The notes: generated by a model not told the origin, from the letters alone. Counted from the stretch's first letter, positions 7,673 to 15,579 are shown. The stretch: DNA of 64,000 bases from JAVJUS01 sp040220455 (GCA_040220455.1 JAVJUS010000132.1:7702-71701), one strand, 5' to 3'. Program-made: numbers and translations.

Positions 7673-8698
7673 ATGCTGCAAGCCGAACTGGACCGTTTCT
7701 TCCGCACGCGCGACCGGGCCCGGCTGGGCGCCGCGTCCGTCGAGCCGCTGGACGAGCACGGCTTCGTCCTGCGCCCCGACGGCGCGCCCGGCCCCGACGC
7801 CAACGGACCGGACGGCGACGGCCGGGACATCGACCTGGTGATCCTGGCGCTGGTCCATGGCGACGAATACGGCGGCCTGCCGGTGATCAACGCGCTGTGC
7901 CGGCTGATCGAGACCGGTGCGCTGGCGCCCGGCCCGACGATCGCGTTCGTGCTCGGCAACGTGCCGGCGGCCCATGCCGGCCGGCGGTTCCTGGAGCGCG
8001 ACCTCAACCGCTCCTTCGCCCGGACGGACACGGAGACGGCGGAGGACCGGCGCGCCCGGCAGATCGAGCCGGTCCTGCGCCGGGCGCGCTTCGTCGTCGA
8101 CCTGCACCAGACGATCGAGCCCTGCCACACCCCCTTCTTCATCTTCGCCTTCACGCAAGCGAACCTGGGATTCTGCCAGTCCATCTCGACGACCCTGCCG
8201 GCGGTCACGCACAAGGGCGCGACCTACTGGGAGACGGCCAAGGGCCTGACCCTGTTCGAATACGTCGTCCATGTCGGCGCGATCGGCACGGCGGTCGAGC
8301 TGGGGCAGAAGGGCTTCGGCTTCTACGACGAATCGGCCGGCCTGGCGGTGACCACCGGCGCCATCGCGACCCTGCGCGGCCTGGCCGACGGCGCCGCGCT
8401 GCCCGCTGCCAGCGACGAGGCCAACCCGCTCTACACCTGGCAGGCGATCGTGCCCTATCCGGAGGGCGAGGTAGCACTGGACGAGGGGCTGGTGAACTTC
8501 CAGCCGATCCGCCAGGGCCAGCGCCTGGGCCGGGTCGACGGCGCGCCGATCGAGGCGCCGTCGGACGGCGCGCTGCTGTTCCCGAAATACGCCCGCACGC
8601 CCGGCGAGCCCAAGCCGAGCGAGCTCTACCGCCTGATGCGCCGGATCCCGCTGGCCGAGCTGACGGCCGGCGACGACCCGGCCGCCGCCAACGGCTGA
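7673..8698 (+). CDS. AstE/aspartoacylase-family zinc deacylase
   Basis: The 341-residue protein has the zinc carboxypeptidase-like signatures of the succinylglutamate desuccinylase/aspartoacylase family: HGDE (His62, Glu65) as zinc ligands, RDLNR (109-113) for substrate binding, DLH (His145) as third ligand, and the general base Glu209 in AVELGQKG. The C-terminal 90 residues form the usual beta-rich cap. Members hydrolyse N-acyl amino acids, for example succinyl-glutamate or N-acetyl-aspartate. Followed at 39 bases by a GNAT gene, it could remove a protecting N-acyl group from the pathway product. No arginine-catabolism genes are nearby, so AST-pathway function is unlikely. Confidence 0.82.
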   Translation: MLQAELDRFFRTRDRARLGAASVEPLDEHGFVLRPDGAPGPDANGPDGDGRDIDLVILALVHGDEYGGLPVINALCRLIETGALAPGPTIAFVLGNVPAAHAGRRFLERDLNRSFARTDTETAEDRRARQIEPVLRRARFVVDLHQTIEPCHTPFFIFAFTQANLGFCQSISTTLPAVTHKGATYWETAKGLTLFEYVVHVGAIGTAVELGQKGFGFYDESAGLAVTTGAIATLRGLADGAALPAASDEANPLYTWQAIVPYPEGEVALDEGLVNFQPIRQGQRLGRVDGAPIEAPSDGALLFPKYARTPGEPKPSELYRLMRRIPLAELTAGDDPAAANG

Positions 8699-8737
8699 GC
8701 GGCTCGCGCGCCGACACGCCGACACGGGAGACCGGCC

Positions 8738-9406
8738 ATGCTCGACAGCAGCGACGTCACCGTCGCCGACTTCACCGAGGCCGATATCGCGGGCTTCCTC
8801 GCCTACTGGTATGACTCCGACCGCGCGTTCCTGGAGGCGATGGGCGTTGACCCCGGCCGGCTGCCGAGCCGGGGCAAGATGCGCGAGATGCTGGAACTGG
8901 CGATCGAGCGCGACCGCCGCGCCGAGCGGCCGCAGAGCACGATCCTGGCGATCAAGCTGGGCGAGGAGACCGTCGGCGTCCACGAGATCACCCATCTGAC
9001 GGCCGGCGACAGCGGCATCCTGCACGCCCATATCTGGAAGGCCGAGCATCGCCGGCGCGGCATCGGCATCGTGTCCTATGTCCGCGCGATGGAGGCGTTC
9101 TTCGAGCGCTTCGACCTGGCCCGCATCGTCTTCGAATCCCCCGCCCACAACGCCGGCGCCAACCGGATAAAGGAGCGCCTGGGCATTCCCGCGGTGGGCA
9201 CCGGGACGATCGAGATGCCGTTCCAGCGCGGGGCGCTGGCGACCGTCACCTATATCGTCACGCCGGAGGACCTGCCGCGCATCCGGCGCAACATGGCGGC
9301 GGCCTGGCTTGCCCGCGGCAACACGGTCGACGGCCACGGCACCGTCCCCGCCGCTGCCGAGGCCGCCGACCCGGCCGGCGCGGCGGCGCGGGAGGACGCC
9401 CGGTGA
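8738..9406 (+). CDS. GNAT-family N-acyltransferase
   Basis: The 222-residue protein has a GNAT core at about residues 65-175. Motif A is HRRRGIG (104-110), the acyl-CoA pyrophosphate loop, followed by the typical helix. The last 40 residues are Ala-rich and probably disordered. GGAGA precedes ATG 8738. The stop overlaps the thioesterase start by four bases (GTGA). In this cluster it may N-acetylate the halogenated amino acid, which would provide self-protection in the way Pat protects phosphinothricin producers, with the upstream AstE-like enzyme reversing the reaction. The acceptor is not known from sequence. Confidence 0.82.
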   Translation: MLDSSDVTVADFTEADIAGFLAYWYDSDRAFLEAMGVDPGRLPSRGKMREMLELAIERDRRAERPQSTILAIKLGEETVGVHEITHLTAGDSGILHAHIWKAEHRRRGIGIVSYVRAMEAFFERFDLARIVFESPAHNAGANRIKERLGIPAVGTGTIEMPFQRGALATVTYIVTPEDLPRIRRNMAAAWLARGNTVDGHGTVPAAAEAADPAGAAAREDAR

Positions 9407-10200
9407 CCGGTCCCGCGGCCTTCCGCGGCGGCATCGCGGCGCACAATCCCCTGACCGAACCGGCCTCGCGGCTGATCTGCTGCACCTTCGCGGGCGGCAG
9501 CGCCATGGCCTATGCCGGTTGGCCCGCCTTCATGCCGGAGGGCGTGGAGGTCGTCGCCTTCGAGCTGCCCGGCCGGGGCGCGCGCTTCGCCGAGCCAGCC
9601 TTCGACCGGCTGCCCGACGCCGTAGACCATCTGGCGGGGCTGCTGGAGGCCTGGCGCGACCGGCCCTTCACCCTCTACGGCCACAGCATGGGGGCGGCGA
9701 CCGCCCTGGAGCTGTGCAAGCGCCTGGCCGAGGCGCCGGACCGGCCGGGCGCGTTCAAGCCGGACCGGCTGATCGTCTCCGGCTGCGCGGCGCCGCACGT
9801 GCCGTCGCTTCGGCCGCGGCGGCTGTGGGACATGCCGCGCGACGACCTGCTCCACGAACTGACGCTGCTGGGCGGGCTGCCGGAGGAGATCCTGGCCAAC
9901 GACAAGCTGCTCGACGCCTTCCTGCCGACGATCCGCGCCGACATGCGCTGCCGGGAGGAAGCGCCGGCGGACATCCGCGACATCGCCATCCCGATCCACG
10001 TCATGGCGGGGCGCGACGACCGGCTGGTCGTCGGCACCGACCTCGGCGAATGGCAGCGCTACACCTCCGCCGCGACGACGGTGACGATCTTCGACGGCGA
10101 CCACTTCTTCATCGCCAGCCACCGGGACCGGGCGCTGGCCCATGTCGCGCGGCTGCTGAGCGGCGGGGGCGAGGCGGCGGCGGCGGCCGGGGCGGCCTGA
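9403..10200 (+). CDS. Type II thioesterase (external, NRPS-associated)
   Basis: The 265-residue alpha/beta-hydrolase of the GrsT/TEII family has GHSMG with Ser95 as nucleophile, Asp206 (AGRDDRL) and His234 (FDGDHFF) as triad, plus the family opening LICCTFAGGSAMAY and the ELPGRG motif near 54-59. It starts at GTG 9403, overlapping the GNAT stop, and is the last gene of the run. It can either release the finished aminoacyl group from a carrier protein (as CmaT and CytC4 do) or clear misloaded carriers. With no chain-terminating module in the cluster, product release is the more likely job. Confidence 0.9.
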   Translation: MTGPAAFRGGIAAHNPLTEPASRLICCTFAGGSAMAYAGWPAFMPEGVEVVAFELPGRGARFAEPAFDRLPDAVDHLAGLLEAWRDRPFTLYGHSMGAATALELCKRLAEAPDRPGAFKPDRLIVSGCAAPHVPSLRPRRLWDMPRDDLLHELTLLGGLPEEILANDKLLDAFLPTIRADMRCREEAPADIRDIAIPIHVMAGRDDRLVVGTDLGEWQRYTSAATTVTIFDGDHFFIASHRDRALAHVARLLSGGGEAAAAAGAA

Positions 10201-10218
10201 AAGGCGCGCCCGCTCTCT

Positions 10219-11112
10219 TCATCCGGCGCGCAGCACGCGCAGGCGCGGGTCGAGCAGGTCGCGCAGGCCGTCGCCCAGCAGGTTGAACCCGAGCACGGCG
10301 AGCGCGATCGCCAGCCCCGGCACGATCGCCTGCATCGGCGACAGGAACATCCAGGTCTGGGCGTCGAAGAGCATCTTGCCCCAGCTCGGCGCCGGCGGGC
10401 GGATGCCGAGGCCGAGATAGGCGAGCGCCGCCTCGGCCAGGATGGCGATGGCGAACTGGATCGTCGCCTGGACGATCACCGCGCCCAGGATGTTGGGCAG
10501 CACGTGGCGCAGGGTGACGTCGACCCGGCTACGACCCAGCGCCAGCGCCGCGCGCACGAACTCCCGCCCGTGGACCTGCAGCGCCGCGGCGCGCGTCACC
10601 CGGGCGAAGACGGCCGCGTTGAAGATGCCGATGGCGATGATCGCGTTGACCGCTCCGGGGCCGAGCGTCGCGGTCAGCAGGACGGCCGTCAGCAGCGCCG
10701 GGAAGGCGAAGACGAGATCGGTGGCCCGGCCGACCGCCTCGTCGACCAGCGCGCCCCGGCGGTAGAGCCCGGCCGAGGCGGCGAGCAGCCCCGCCGGCAC
10801 CCCGATCGCGAGGCCGAGGCCGACCGCCACGGCGCCGACGGCCAGCGAATTGCGCGCCCCGACCATGATCATGGACAGGATGTCCCGGCCGAAATGGTCG
10901 GTGCCCAGCCAGTGCCCGGGCCCCGGCGGGGCGAGCCGGGCGGTCACCGAGATCGCCTCCGGGTCGTGCGGCGTCCAGGCCAGGCTCACCAGCGCCATCG
11001 CGACGATCACCCCGGTCAGCCCGGCGCCGAGCAGGAAGCTCGCATGGCCGAGCGCGCGGCGCGTGAACGGCGATCCCACCTCGGCCGTCCTATCCGCGGC
11101 CCGTTCGGTCAC
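10219..11112 (-). CDS. ABC transporter permease, DppC type
   Basis: The 297-residue inner-membrane permease has an N-terminal helix (about 27-47), the characteristic LGTDHFGRDILSMIM segment (about 89-103) and about five further helices with the cytoplasmic EAA-like loop (RAALALGRSRVDVTLRHVLPN). It partners the DppB-type gene with which it overlaps by four bases. No binding protein or ATPase gene adjoins the pair, so they must use subunits from elsewhere or be remnants. The gene is convergent with the thioesterase gene, with only 18 bases between the stops. Likely solutes are di/oligopeptides, nickel or related compounds. Confidence 0.88.
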   Translation of the reverse strand: MTERAADRTAEVGSPFTRRALGHASFLLGAGLTGVIVAMALVSLAWTPHDPEAISVTARLAPPGPGHWLGTDHFGRDILSMIMVGARNSLAVGAVAVGLGLAIGVPAGLLAASAGLYRRGALVDEAVGRATDLVFAFPALLTAVLLTATLGPGAVNAIIAIGIFNAAVFARVTRAAALQVHGREFVRAALALGRSRVDVTLRHVLPNILGAVIVQATIQFAIAILAEAALAYLGLGIRPPAPSWGKMLFDAQTWMFLSPMQAIVPGLAIALAVLGFNLLGDGLRDLLDPRLRVLRAG

Positions 11113-12056
11113 GCGCGCGCCCGAGGCCGGGGGTCGATGGCGGCGTAGAGCACGTCGACCAGGAAATTCACGGCGACGACCATGGCGGCGAGCAGCACCA
11201 CCACGTCCTTGATGACGATCAGGTCGCGCTGGGCGATCGCCTGGAACAGCAGGCGGCCCAGCCCGGGCAGGGTGAAGACGGTCTCCACGACGATCGCGCC
11301 GGCGAGCAGGAAGCCGAACTGGAGGCCGACGATGGTCGCGATCGGGATCAGGGCGTTGCGCAGGACGTGGCGGTAGAGAACCGCGCTCCGGCTCAGCCCC
11401 TTGGCGCGGGCGGTGCGGACATAGTCCTCGCCCAGCGTCTCCAGCATGGCCGAGCGTACGACGCGCGCGAGGATCGCCGCCTCGACCACCGCCAGCGCCA
11501 CGGCCGGCAGCACCAGCGCCTCGAGCGCCGGGCCGATCCCGGCCGACCAGCCCGGGAAGCCCCCGGCGTCGAACCAGCCGAGGCCGACCGAGAAGACCAG
11601 CACGAGCACGATGGCGAGCCAGAAATTCGGCACCGCCATGCCGACTTGGCTGAACGCCATGACCGCCCAGTCGCCCGGCCGGTTGCGCTTCATCGCCGCG
11701 AGCATGCCGAGCGGCAGGGCGAGCGCCGTGGACAGGGCCAGCGCCAGCGCCGTCAGCGGCGCGGTCACGGCCAGCCTGTCGGCGATCAGCTTGGCCACCG
11801 GCACGTCGTAGGCGTAGCTCGTGCCGAGATCGCCGGTCAGCAGCCCGCCGATCCAGGCGAGGAAGCGCACCGGCGCCGGCCGGTCCAGCCCCATCTCCGC
11901 GCGCAGGGCGGCCAGGGTGTCGGCGCGCGCCTCCGTGCCCAGCATCAGCAGCGCCGGGTCGCCCGGCAGCACCTCGAGCACCAGGAAGACGACGAGCGCC
12001 GCCGCCGCCAGGGTCAGCGCGAGGGTGACGAATCGCCGGGCGAGATAGGCCAGCAT
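11109..12056 (-). CDS. ABC transporter permease, DppB type
   Basis: The 315-residue DppB/OppB-like permease opens with MLAYLARRFVTL, typical of the family. It has six predicted helices and the conserved loop DYVRTARAKGLSRSAVLYRHVLRN. It sits upstream of the DppC gene, whose start overlaps its stop by four bases, so the two are co-translated. As an orphan pair their substrate cannot be read. Proximity to the halogenase cluster is suggestive only, because these are importers and lie on the other strand. Confidence 0.88.
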   Translation of the reverse strand: MLAYLARRFVTLALTLAAAALVVFLVLEVLPGDPALLMLGTEARADTLAALRAEMGLDRPAPVRFLAWIGGLLTGDLGTSYAYDVPVAKLIADRLAVTAPLTALALALSTALALPLGMLAAMKRNRPGDWAVMAFSQVGMAVPNFWLAIVLVLVFSVGLGWFDAGGFPGWSAGIGPALEALVLPAVALAVVEAAILARVVRSAMLETLGEDYVRTARAKGLSRSAVLYRHVLRNALIPIATIVGLQFGFLLAGAIVVETVFTLPGLGRLLFQAIAQRDLIVIKDVVVLLAAMVVAVNFLVDVLYAAIDPRPRARA

Positions 12057-12131
12057 GCCGGCACCTTAGCCGCGAGCCCCCGCCGGCGCGAGAGGGCCAC
12101 GAGAGAAGCGGCGGCCCCTATCCGGCGGCCC

Positions 12132-12422
12132 CTATCCGGCGGCCTTGTCCATGAACCCGGCCAGCGTCGTGTCGAGCTCCGTCAACCCGCCGGCGTCATG
12201 GGTCGACAGCGTGACCTCGACCGTGTTGTAGACGTTGAACCACTCCGGGTGGTGGTCCATCTTCTCGGCCTTCAGGGCGCAGCGGCTCATGAAGCCGAAG
12301 GCCTGGTTGAAGGTCTTGAACTTGAAGGTCTTGGTGATCGCGTCGCGGCCGTCGACCTCGGTCCAGCCGTCGAGGTCCGCCAGGGCCTTCTCGCGCGCGT
12401 CGCCGGTCAGCTTGTCCGCCAT
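12132..12422 (-). CDS. phhB: Pterin-4a-carbinolamine dehydratase
   Basis: The 96-residue protein has the PCD signature: an N-terminal WTEVDGRDAITKTFKF stretch and the active-site HHPEW motif (residues about 57-61). It dehydrates 4a-hydroxytetrahydrobiopterin and is a typical partner of phenylalanine hydroxylase, which is not in the window. ATG 12422 is chosen because the upstream extension is low-complexity and unlike the family. The stop codon lies in a 14-bp tandem duplication (unit GCGGCCCCTATCCG, about 12110-12137), so the extreme 3' end is a slippage product. Confidence 0.92.
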   Translation of the reverse strand: MADKLTGDAREKALADLDGWTEVDGRDAITKTFKFKTFNQAFGFMSRCALKAEKMDHHPEWFNVYNTVEVTLSTHDAGGLTELDTTLAGFMDKAAG

Positions 12423-12569
12423 GTTCGGCTCGGCTCCGTTCCGGTCATCGGGGGAAGGCGGGACGCCCGAGCCGTGGAAAGGGCCCGGCCCCGCCGGTCC
12501 ACGGGAGGTGGGCCATTCCGCCGCCGCCGTCAACGACCCGGATCGTGCGAGATGCGGACCGCCGGTGCT

Positions 12570-12603
12570 GTCGCGCTCGGCCTTTCGGCCGTGGGCGACC
12601 TAC
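12570..12603 (-). repeat. REP element (GTAG head + hairpin)
   Basis: Read on the minus strand this is GTAG followed by an imperfect hairpin whose inner arms are GGCCG/CGGCC around a short loop, with outer arms GTCGC/GCGAC. It belongs to the same family as the copies near 46.4, 47.7 and 51.8 kb. It lies in the 313-bp gene-free stretch 12423-12735 between phhB and the antitoxin gene; apart from this copy and the next I see no gene there. Confidence 0.75.
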
Positions 12604-12647
12604 GTCCGCAGGACGCACGAAACGAGGCCGATCAGAACGAGGGCGCC

Positions 12648-12678
12648 GTAGGTTGCCCACCGCGGAGCGGTGCGCGAC
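12648..12678 (+). repeat. REP element (GTAG head + hairpin)
   Basis: GTAGGTTGCCCACCG begins the unit, and the arms CACCG/CGGTG flanked by GTTGC/GCGAC form the hairpin. The orientation is head-to-head with the copy at 12570-12603, 44 bases away. A decayed second half may extend to about 12735. Confidence 0.75.
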
Positions 12679-12735
12679 GGCACCGGGACTCGAGGAAGGG
12701 CCGGGCCGACGGCGTCACGCATGGCCCGCCGGCCG

Positions 12736-13029
12736 TCAGTCGAGCTCGATCCGCAGCTTCCGGCCGACCGCCTCGGCGGCGCGGGAGAGGGTGGCGAGCG
12801 TGACGCCGTCATTGTCCGGATCGAGCAGCCGGTCGAGCTGCGACCGGCTCGTCCCCAGCCGCCGCGCCATCGCCGCCTTGGACACCCCCTGCTCCTTCAT
12901 CACGGCGGCGAGCTGCCAGGCGACCACCGCCTTGATGGCGGCCTCGGTGACCTCCTCGGACCGTCCACGTTCCCGCAGATAGTCATCGAAATACCGGCCC
13001 TTGCGGCCCCGTACCATCGCCTCGGTCAT
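12736..13029 (-). CDS. XRE-family antitoxin (HigA-like)
   Basis: The 97-residue protein has a helix-turn-helix at about residues 45-70 (VSKAAMARRLGTSRSQLDRLLD), followed by a short helical tail (TLATLSRAAEAVGRKLRIEL). Its ATG overlaps the stop of the upstream toxin-like gene by four bases, the usual toxin-first HigBA arrangement. It is expected to neutralise that toxin and repress the shared promoter upstream of 13382. It could in principle be a stand-alone regulator, but the coupling argues otherwise. Confidence 0.85.
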   Translation of the reverse strand: MTEAMVRGRKGRYFDDYLRERGRSEEVTEAAIKAVVAWQLAAVMKEQGVSKAAMARRLGTSRSQLDRLLDPDNDGVTLATLSRAAEAVGRKLRIELD

Positions 13030-13382
13030 CGTGAATTCCGCATCCTGGCTTCCGCTACCCTGAGCTCACGTTCGGGTGTTCGCGAACTCTTCTTGACGAA
13101 GCCGTGCAGAAGAATCGCCTCACCGTCCTCGATGTAAAAGATCAAGCGACCGGCTCGGCCATCGCCGAGGCGGCTGCGGATCTCCCAAAGTCCGTTCCTG
13201 CCCTTGATCGGGCGGCATATGGGCATCCCGATCGGCCAGCCGAATTCTACCTTTCTAATGTCCAGTTCGACGGTTCTCCTGTCGACCTCGGGCAAGTTGT
13301 CCAGCCAATCTTCGACAGGGGCTCGTCCGCTGTCGGACTCGTAGAAGCGGGCACGAAGACGCTTTCGTTCTGACGTCGGCAT
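13026..13382 (-). CDS. RelE/HigB-like toxin (phage Gp49-like family)
   Basis: The 118-residue basic protein has the Gp49/HigB pattern: N-terminal PVEDWLDNLP, central IGMPICRPIKGRNGLWEIRSRLGDGRAGRLIFYI, and HGFVKKSSRTPERELRVAEAR near the C-terminus. Relatives are ribosome-dependent mRNA endonucleases. ATG 13382 is preferred over a GTG at 13454, whose GAGG is too close. Upstream, AT-rich bases 13455-13495 probably hold the promoter, and the inverted repeat GTACC-N6-GGTAC at about 13385-13400 overlaps the expected 5' leader and may be the operator. Local GC is lower than in the flanks, which fits horizontal gain. Confidence 0.82.
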   Translation of the reverse strand: MPTSERKRLRARFYESDSGRAPVEDWLDNLPEVDRRTVELDIRKVEFGWPIGMPICRPIKGRNGLWEIRSRLGDGRAGRLIFYIEDGEAILLHGFVKKSSRTPERELRVAEARMRNSR

Positions 13383-13592
13383 ATGTACCACATCCGGTAC
13401 GTATCGGGGAAGAGCCTCGGTGGGACGGTGTCGGAGCACCGATCGTCTTTTCACGCCTCAAGATAGCGTTAATCCATAAATTATTCCCGAAAAATGACGC
13501 GCCTCGCCCCTGCGGCTCCTGACACAAAGCTGTCAGGAGGCGGGGCGCATAGTCGGGTCATCGACATCCACCCCGACACCCCGGAGACGACC

Positions 13593-13961
13593 ATGAGCTT
13601 CGCGCCGAAGAACTTCACCGTCTGGGCCGAGATCCCGGTCACCGACCTGGATCGCGCCATGACGTTCTATGCGACGGTCTTCGACATCGACCTGACCGAG
13701 ACCACCGACGGCCCCAACCCGATGGCGATGTTCCCGAGCGCCGAGGACGGCGCCGGCGGCCATCTCTATCCGGGCAAGCCGGCGGCTCGGGGCGACGGCC
13801 CGACCGTGCATTTCGCGGTGCCGGACAGCCTCGAAGCCGCGCTCGGCCGCGTGACGGAGGCCGGCGGCACGGTCCTGAGCGATCCGATCTCGATCCCGGC
13901 GGGCCGCTTCGCCTATTGTCAGGATCCCGACGGCAATTCGATCGGGCTGTTCAGCGCCTGA
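13593..13961 (+). CDS. Glyoxalase/bleomycin-resistance (VOC) fold protein
   Basis: The 122-residue single-domain vicinal-oxygen-chelate protein has two beta-alpha-beta-beta-beta modules: FTVWAEIPVTDLDRAMTFY at the start and GRFAYCQDPDGNSIGLF at the end, the latter carrying the family's typical C-terminal signature. ATG 13593 follows GGAGACGACC. Function within the superfamily (glyoxalase, dioxygenase, resistance or other) cannot be assigned. It stands in front of a YafY-like regulator gene, a pairing often seen for VOC proteins, and may be under its control. Confidence 0.85.
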   Translation: MSFAPKNFTVWAEIPVTDLDRAMTFYATVFDIDLTETTDGPNPMAMFPSAEDGAGGHLYPGKPAARGDGPTVHFAVPDSLEAALGRVTEAGGTVLSDPISIPAGRFAYCQDPDGNSIGLFSA

Positions 13962-14012
13962 TCCCGCCCGAGCCCCGTCGCGTCAGAGCCCCGCCAGGGG
14001 GGCGTCCCGCCC

Positions 14013-14759
14013 ATGCGCCGCGCCGACCGCCTCTTCCGCATCGTGCAACACCTGAGGGGCGGTCGGCTGGTCACCGCGCGCGGGCTGGCCGAGCGGCTCG
14101 AGGTCTCCGAGCGGACGATCTACCGCGACATCGCCGACCTCCAGGCCAGCGGCGTGCCGATCGACGGGGCGGCGGGCGTCGGCTACGTGATGCGCCAGGG
14201 CTACGACCTGCCGCCGCTGATGTTCACCCATGACGAGATCGGCGCGCTCGTCGCCGGCGCGCGGCTGGTGCGGGCCTGGGGCGGCTCCGGCATGGCGCGG
14301 GCGGCGGAGGAGGCGCTGGTCAAGATCGCCGCCGTCCTGCCCGAGGCCGCGCGCCACCGGGCGGCGACGGTCCAGGTGCACGCCCTGGCGCCGGAGATGA
14401 CCGAGTCCCTGCGCGCGCGCCTCGACGCCCTGGAAGGCGCCATCGACGCGCGCCGGCCCGTCGCGATGACGTACCGGGACGAGCGCGGTCGCGCGAGCGA
14501 GCGCACGGTCCGCCCGCTGGGGCTGTGGTTCTGGGGCAAGGTCTGGACACTGGTCGCCTGGTGCGAGCTGCGCGACGATTTCCGCATGTTCCGCCTGGAC
14601 CGCATCGCCGACTTCACCGTTGACGACGTGCCGTTCCGCCCGGAACGAGGCAAGACGCTCGCCGATTTCCACCGCCTGATGGAGGCGGAGAGCGGCTGCC
14701 GCGACGGGGGGCAGGACGGCGGGCGGGACAGCGGTGAGCGATCGGGCGGCGCGCGGTGA
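14013..14759 (+). CDS. YafY/DeoR-type HTH regulator with WYL domain
   Basis: The 248-residue regulator has a winged helix at residues about 1-60 (RADRLFRIVQHLRGGRLVTARGLAERLEVSERTIYRDI) and a WYL domain at about 138-225 (MTYRDERGRASERTVRPLGLWFWGKVWTLVAWCELRDDFRMFRLDRI). WYL domains sense nucleic acid or nucleotide ligands. The final 20 residues are Gly/Arg-rich and probably unstructured. It is co-oriented with the VOC gene 51 bases upstream and probably autoregulates or controls that gene. Confidence 0.88.
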   Translation: MRRADRLFRIVQHLRGGRLVTARGLAERLEVSERTIYRDIADLQASGVPIDGAAGVGYVMRQGYDLPPLMFTHDEIGALVAGARLVRAWGGSGMARAAEEALVKIAAVLPEAARHRAATVQVHALAPEMTESLRARLDALEGAIDARRPVAMTYRDERGRASERTVRPLGLWFWGKVWTLVAWCELRDDFRMFRLDRIADFTVDDVPFRPERGKTLADFHRLMEAESGCRDGGQDGGRDSGERSGGAR

Positions 14760-14789
14760 GCGATCGGGCGGTGCGCCCGCCGCTCCGTC

Positions 14790-15473
14790 CTATCGGCGCG
14801 CGGCCGTGTCCCCCAGCCGGTCCCGGCCGCACCACCAGTCCATGACCGTGCGGACACGCGGGCTGGTCGGGTACAGCGCGACGGCGACCAGGTCGACGCG
14901 ATCGGGCGTTCCGGTGTGGAACGGCAGCATCAGCCGGTGGTAGCCGAGCAGGCCGAAGGACAGGCGGAAGGTCCGCCGCATGTACAACGGCTCGCGCGTC
15001 TCGATCACGCGGGCATAGGCCTGCATCGCCTCCGCCGCGATCGGTTCGGCATAGACCTCGTCGACGTAGCGGCCCTTGAGCTCCCGACCCCACAGCTCGA
15101 CCAGATGGATGCCGACCAGCCGGTAGCGCGCCCGCAGCGGCGTGTGCTCGATATCGACCAGCGCAACATTGCCGAGCGCGAAGGCGATCGACGCCGGGTC
15201 CAGGTCGGCACGGTCCGGCAGCCCACCCTCGCCGCGCAAGTCCTCCCAGACATCGCACAGACGGGCGAGCGGTTCCGGCCCCTCCGCCAGCGGCCGGGCG
15301 TCGGGCCCACCGTCGAGGCCGGGATCGATCGCCACGTCCGACGCGCCAGGGCCGGCATTGCGGGCCGGTTCGCCCGCGGGCCGCACCGGCGGCCCGCCGG
15401 GGCCGGCACCGGCAGCCGGAGCCGACGGGGACGACGAAGTCTCGAAGGGGGAGGTGGAGGCGTCGTTCGGCAT
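14790..15473 (-). CDS. PAS-domain protein (PAS_5-like family)
   Basis: About 227 residues. The first 80 are Pro/Ala/Gly-rich and probably disordered. The rest (about 80-225) matches the alphaproteobacterial PAS_5 pattern: LCDVWEDLRGEGGLPDRADLDPASI, then VDIEHTPLRARYRLVGIHLVELWGRELKGRYVDEVY. It carries no kinase, cyclase or other output domain, so the role is unknown, perhaps a soluble sensor or adaptor. ATG 15473 is chosen so that the gene does not overlap the aldo/keto reductase 3' end; ATG 15548 is an alternative. Confidence 0.7.
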   Translation of the reverse strand: MPNDASTSPFETSSSPSAPAAGAGPGGPPVRPAGEPARNAGPGASDVAIDPGLDGGPDARPLAEGPEPLARLCDVWEDLRGEGGLPDRADLDPASIAFALGNVALVDIEHTPLRARYRLVGIHLVELWGRELKGRYVDEVYAEPIAAEAMQAYARVIETREPLYMRRTFRLSFGLLGYHRLMLPFHTGTPDRVDLVAVALYPTSPRVRTVMDWWCGRDRLGDTAARR

Positions 15474-15579
15474 GGCCGGACTATCGGGCCCGGTTCGTGA
15501 ACAACCGGTGAAGCCCGGGACCGTCATCGCCCCGAAAAAATCCGGCATTGCACCGATCGCCCGCGCGCCCGCCGCCGGC

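Noticed and set aside
7673..8698. Assignment as AstE of the arginine succinyltransferase pathway
   Set aside because: No astA, B, C or D gene is nearby, and the gene sits among halogenation genes, so only the family and not the pathway can be supported.
10219..12056. Dpp-type permeases as exporter of the halogenated product
   Set aside because: This permease family imports with a binding protein, and the genes are on the opposite strand. LysE is a better candidate.
13593..13961. VOC-fold gene as a cyclopropane-forming CmaC equivalent for the halogenase cluster
   Set aside because: It lies 3.4 kb from the cluster behind phhB and a toxin-antitoxin pair, is followed by its own WYL regulator, and carries only generic VOC features.
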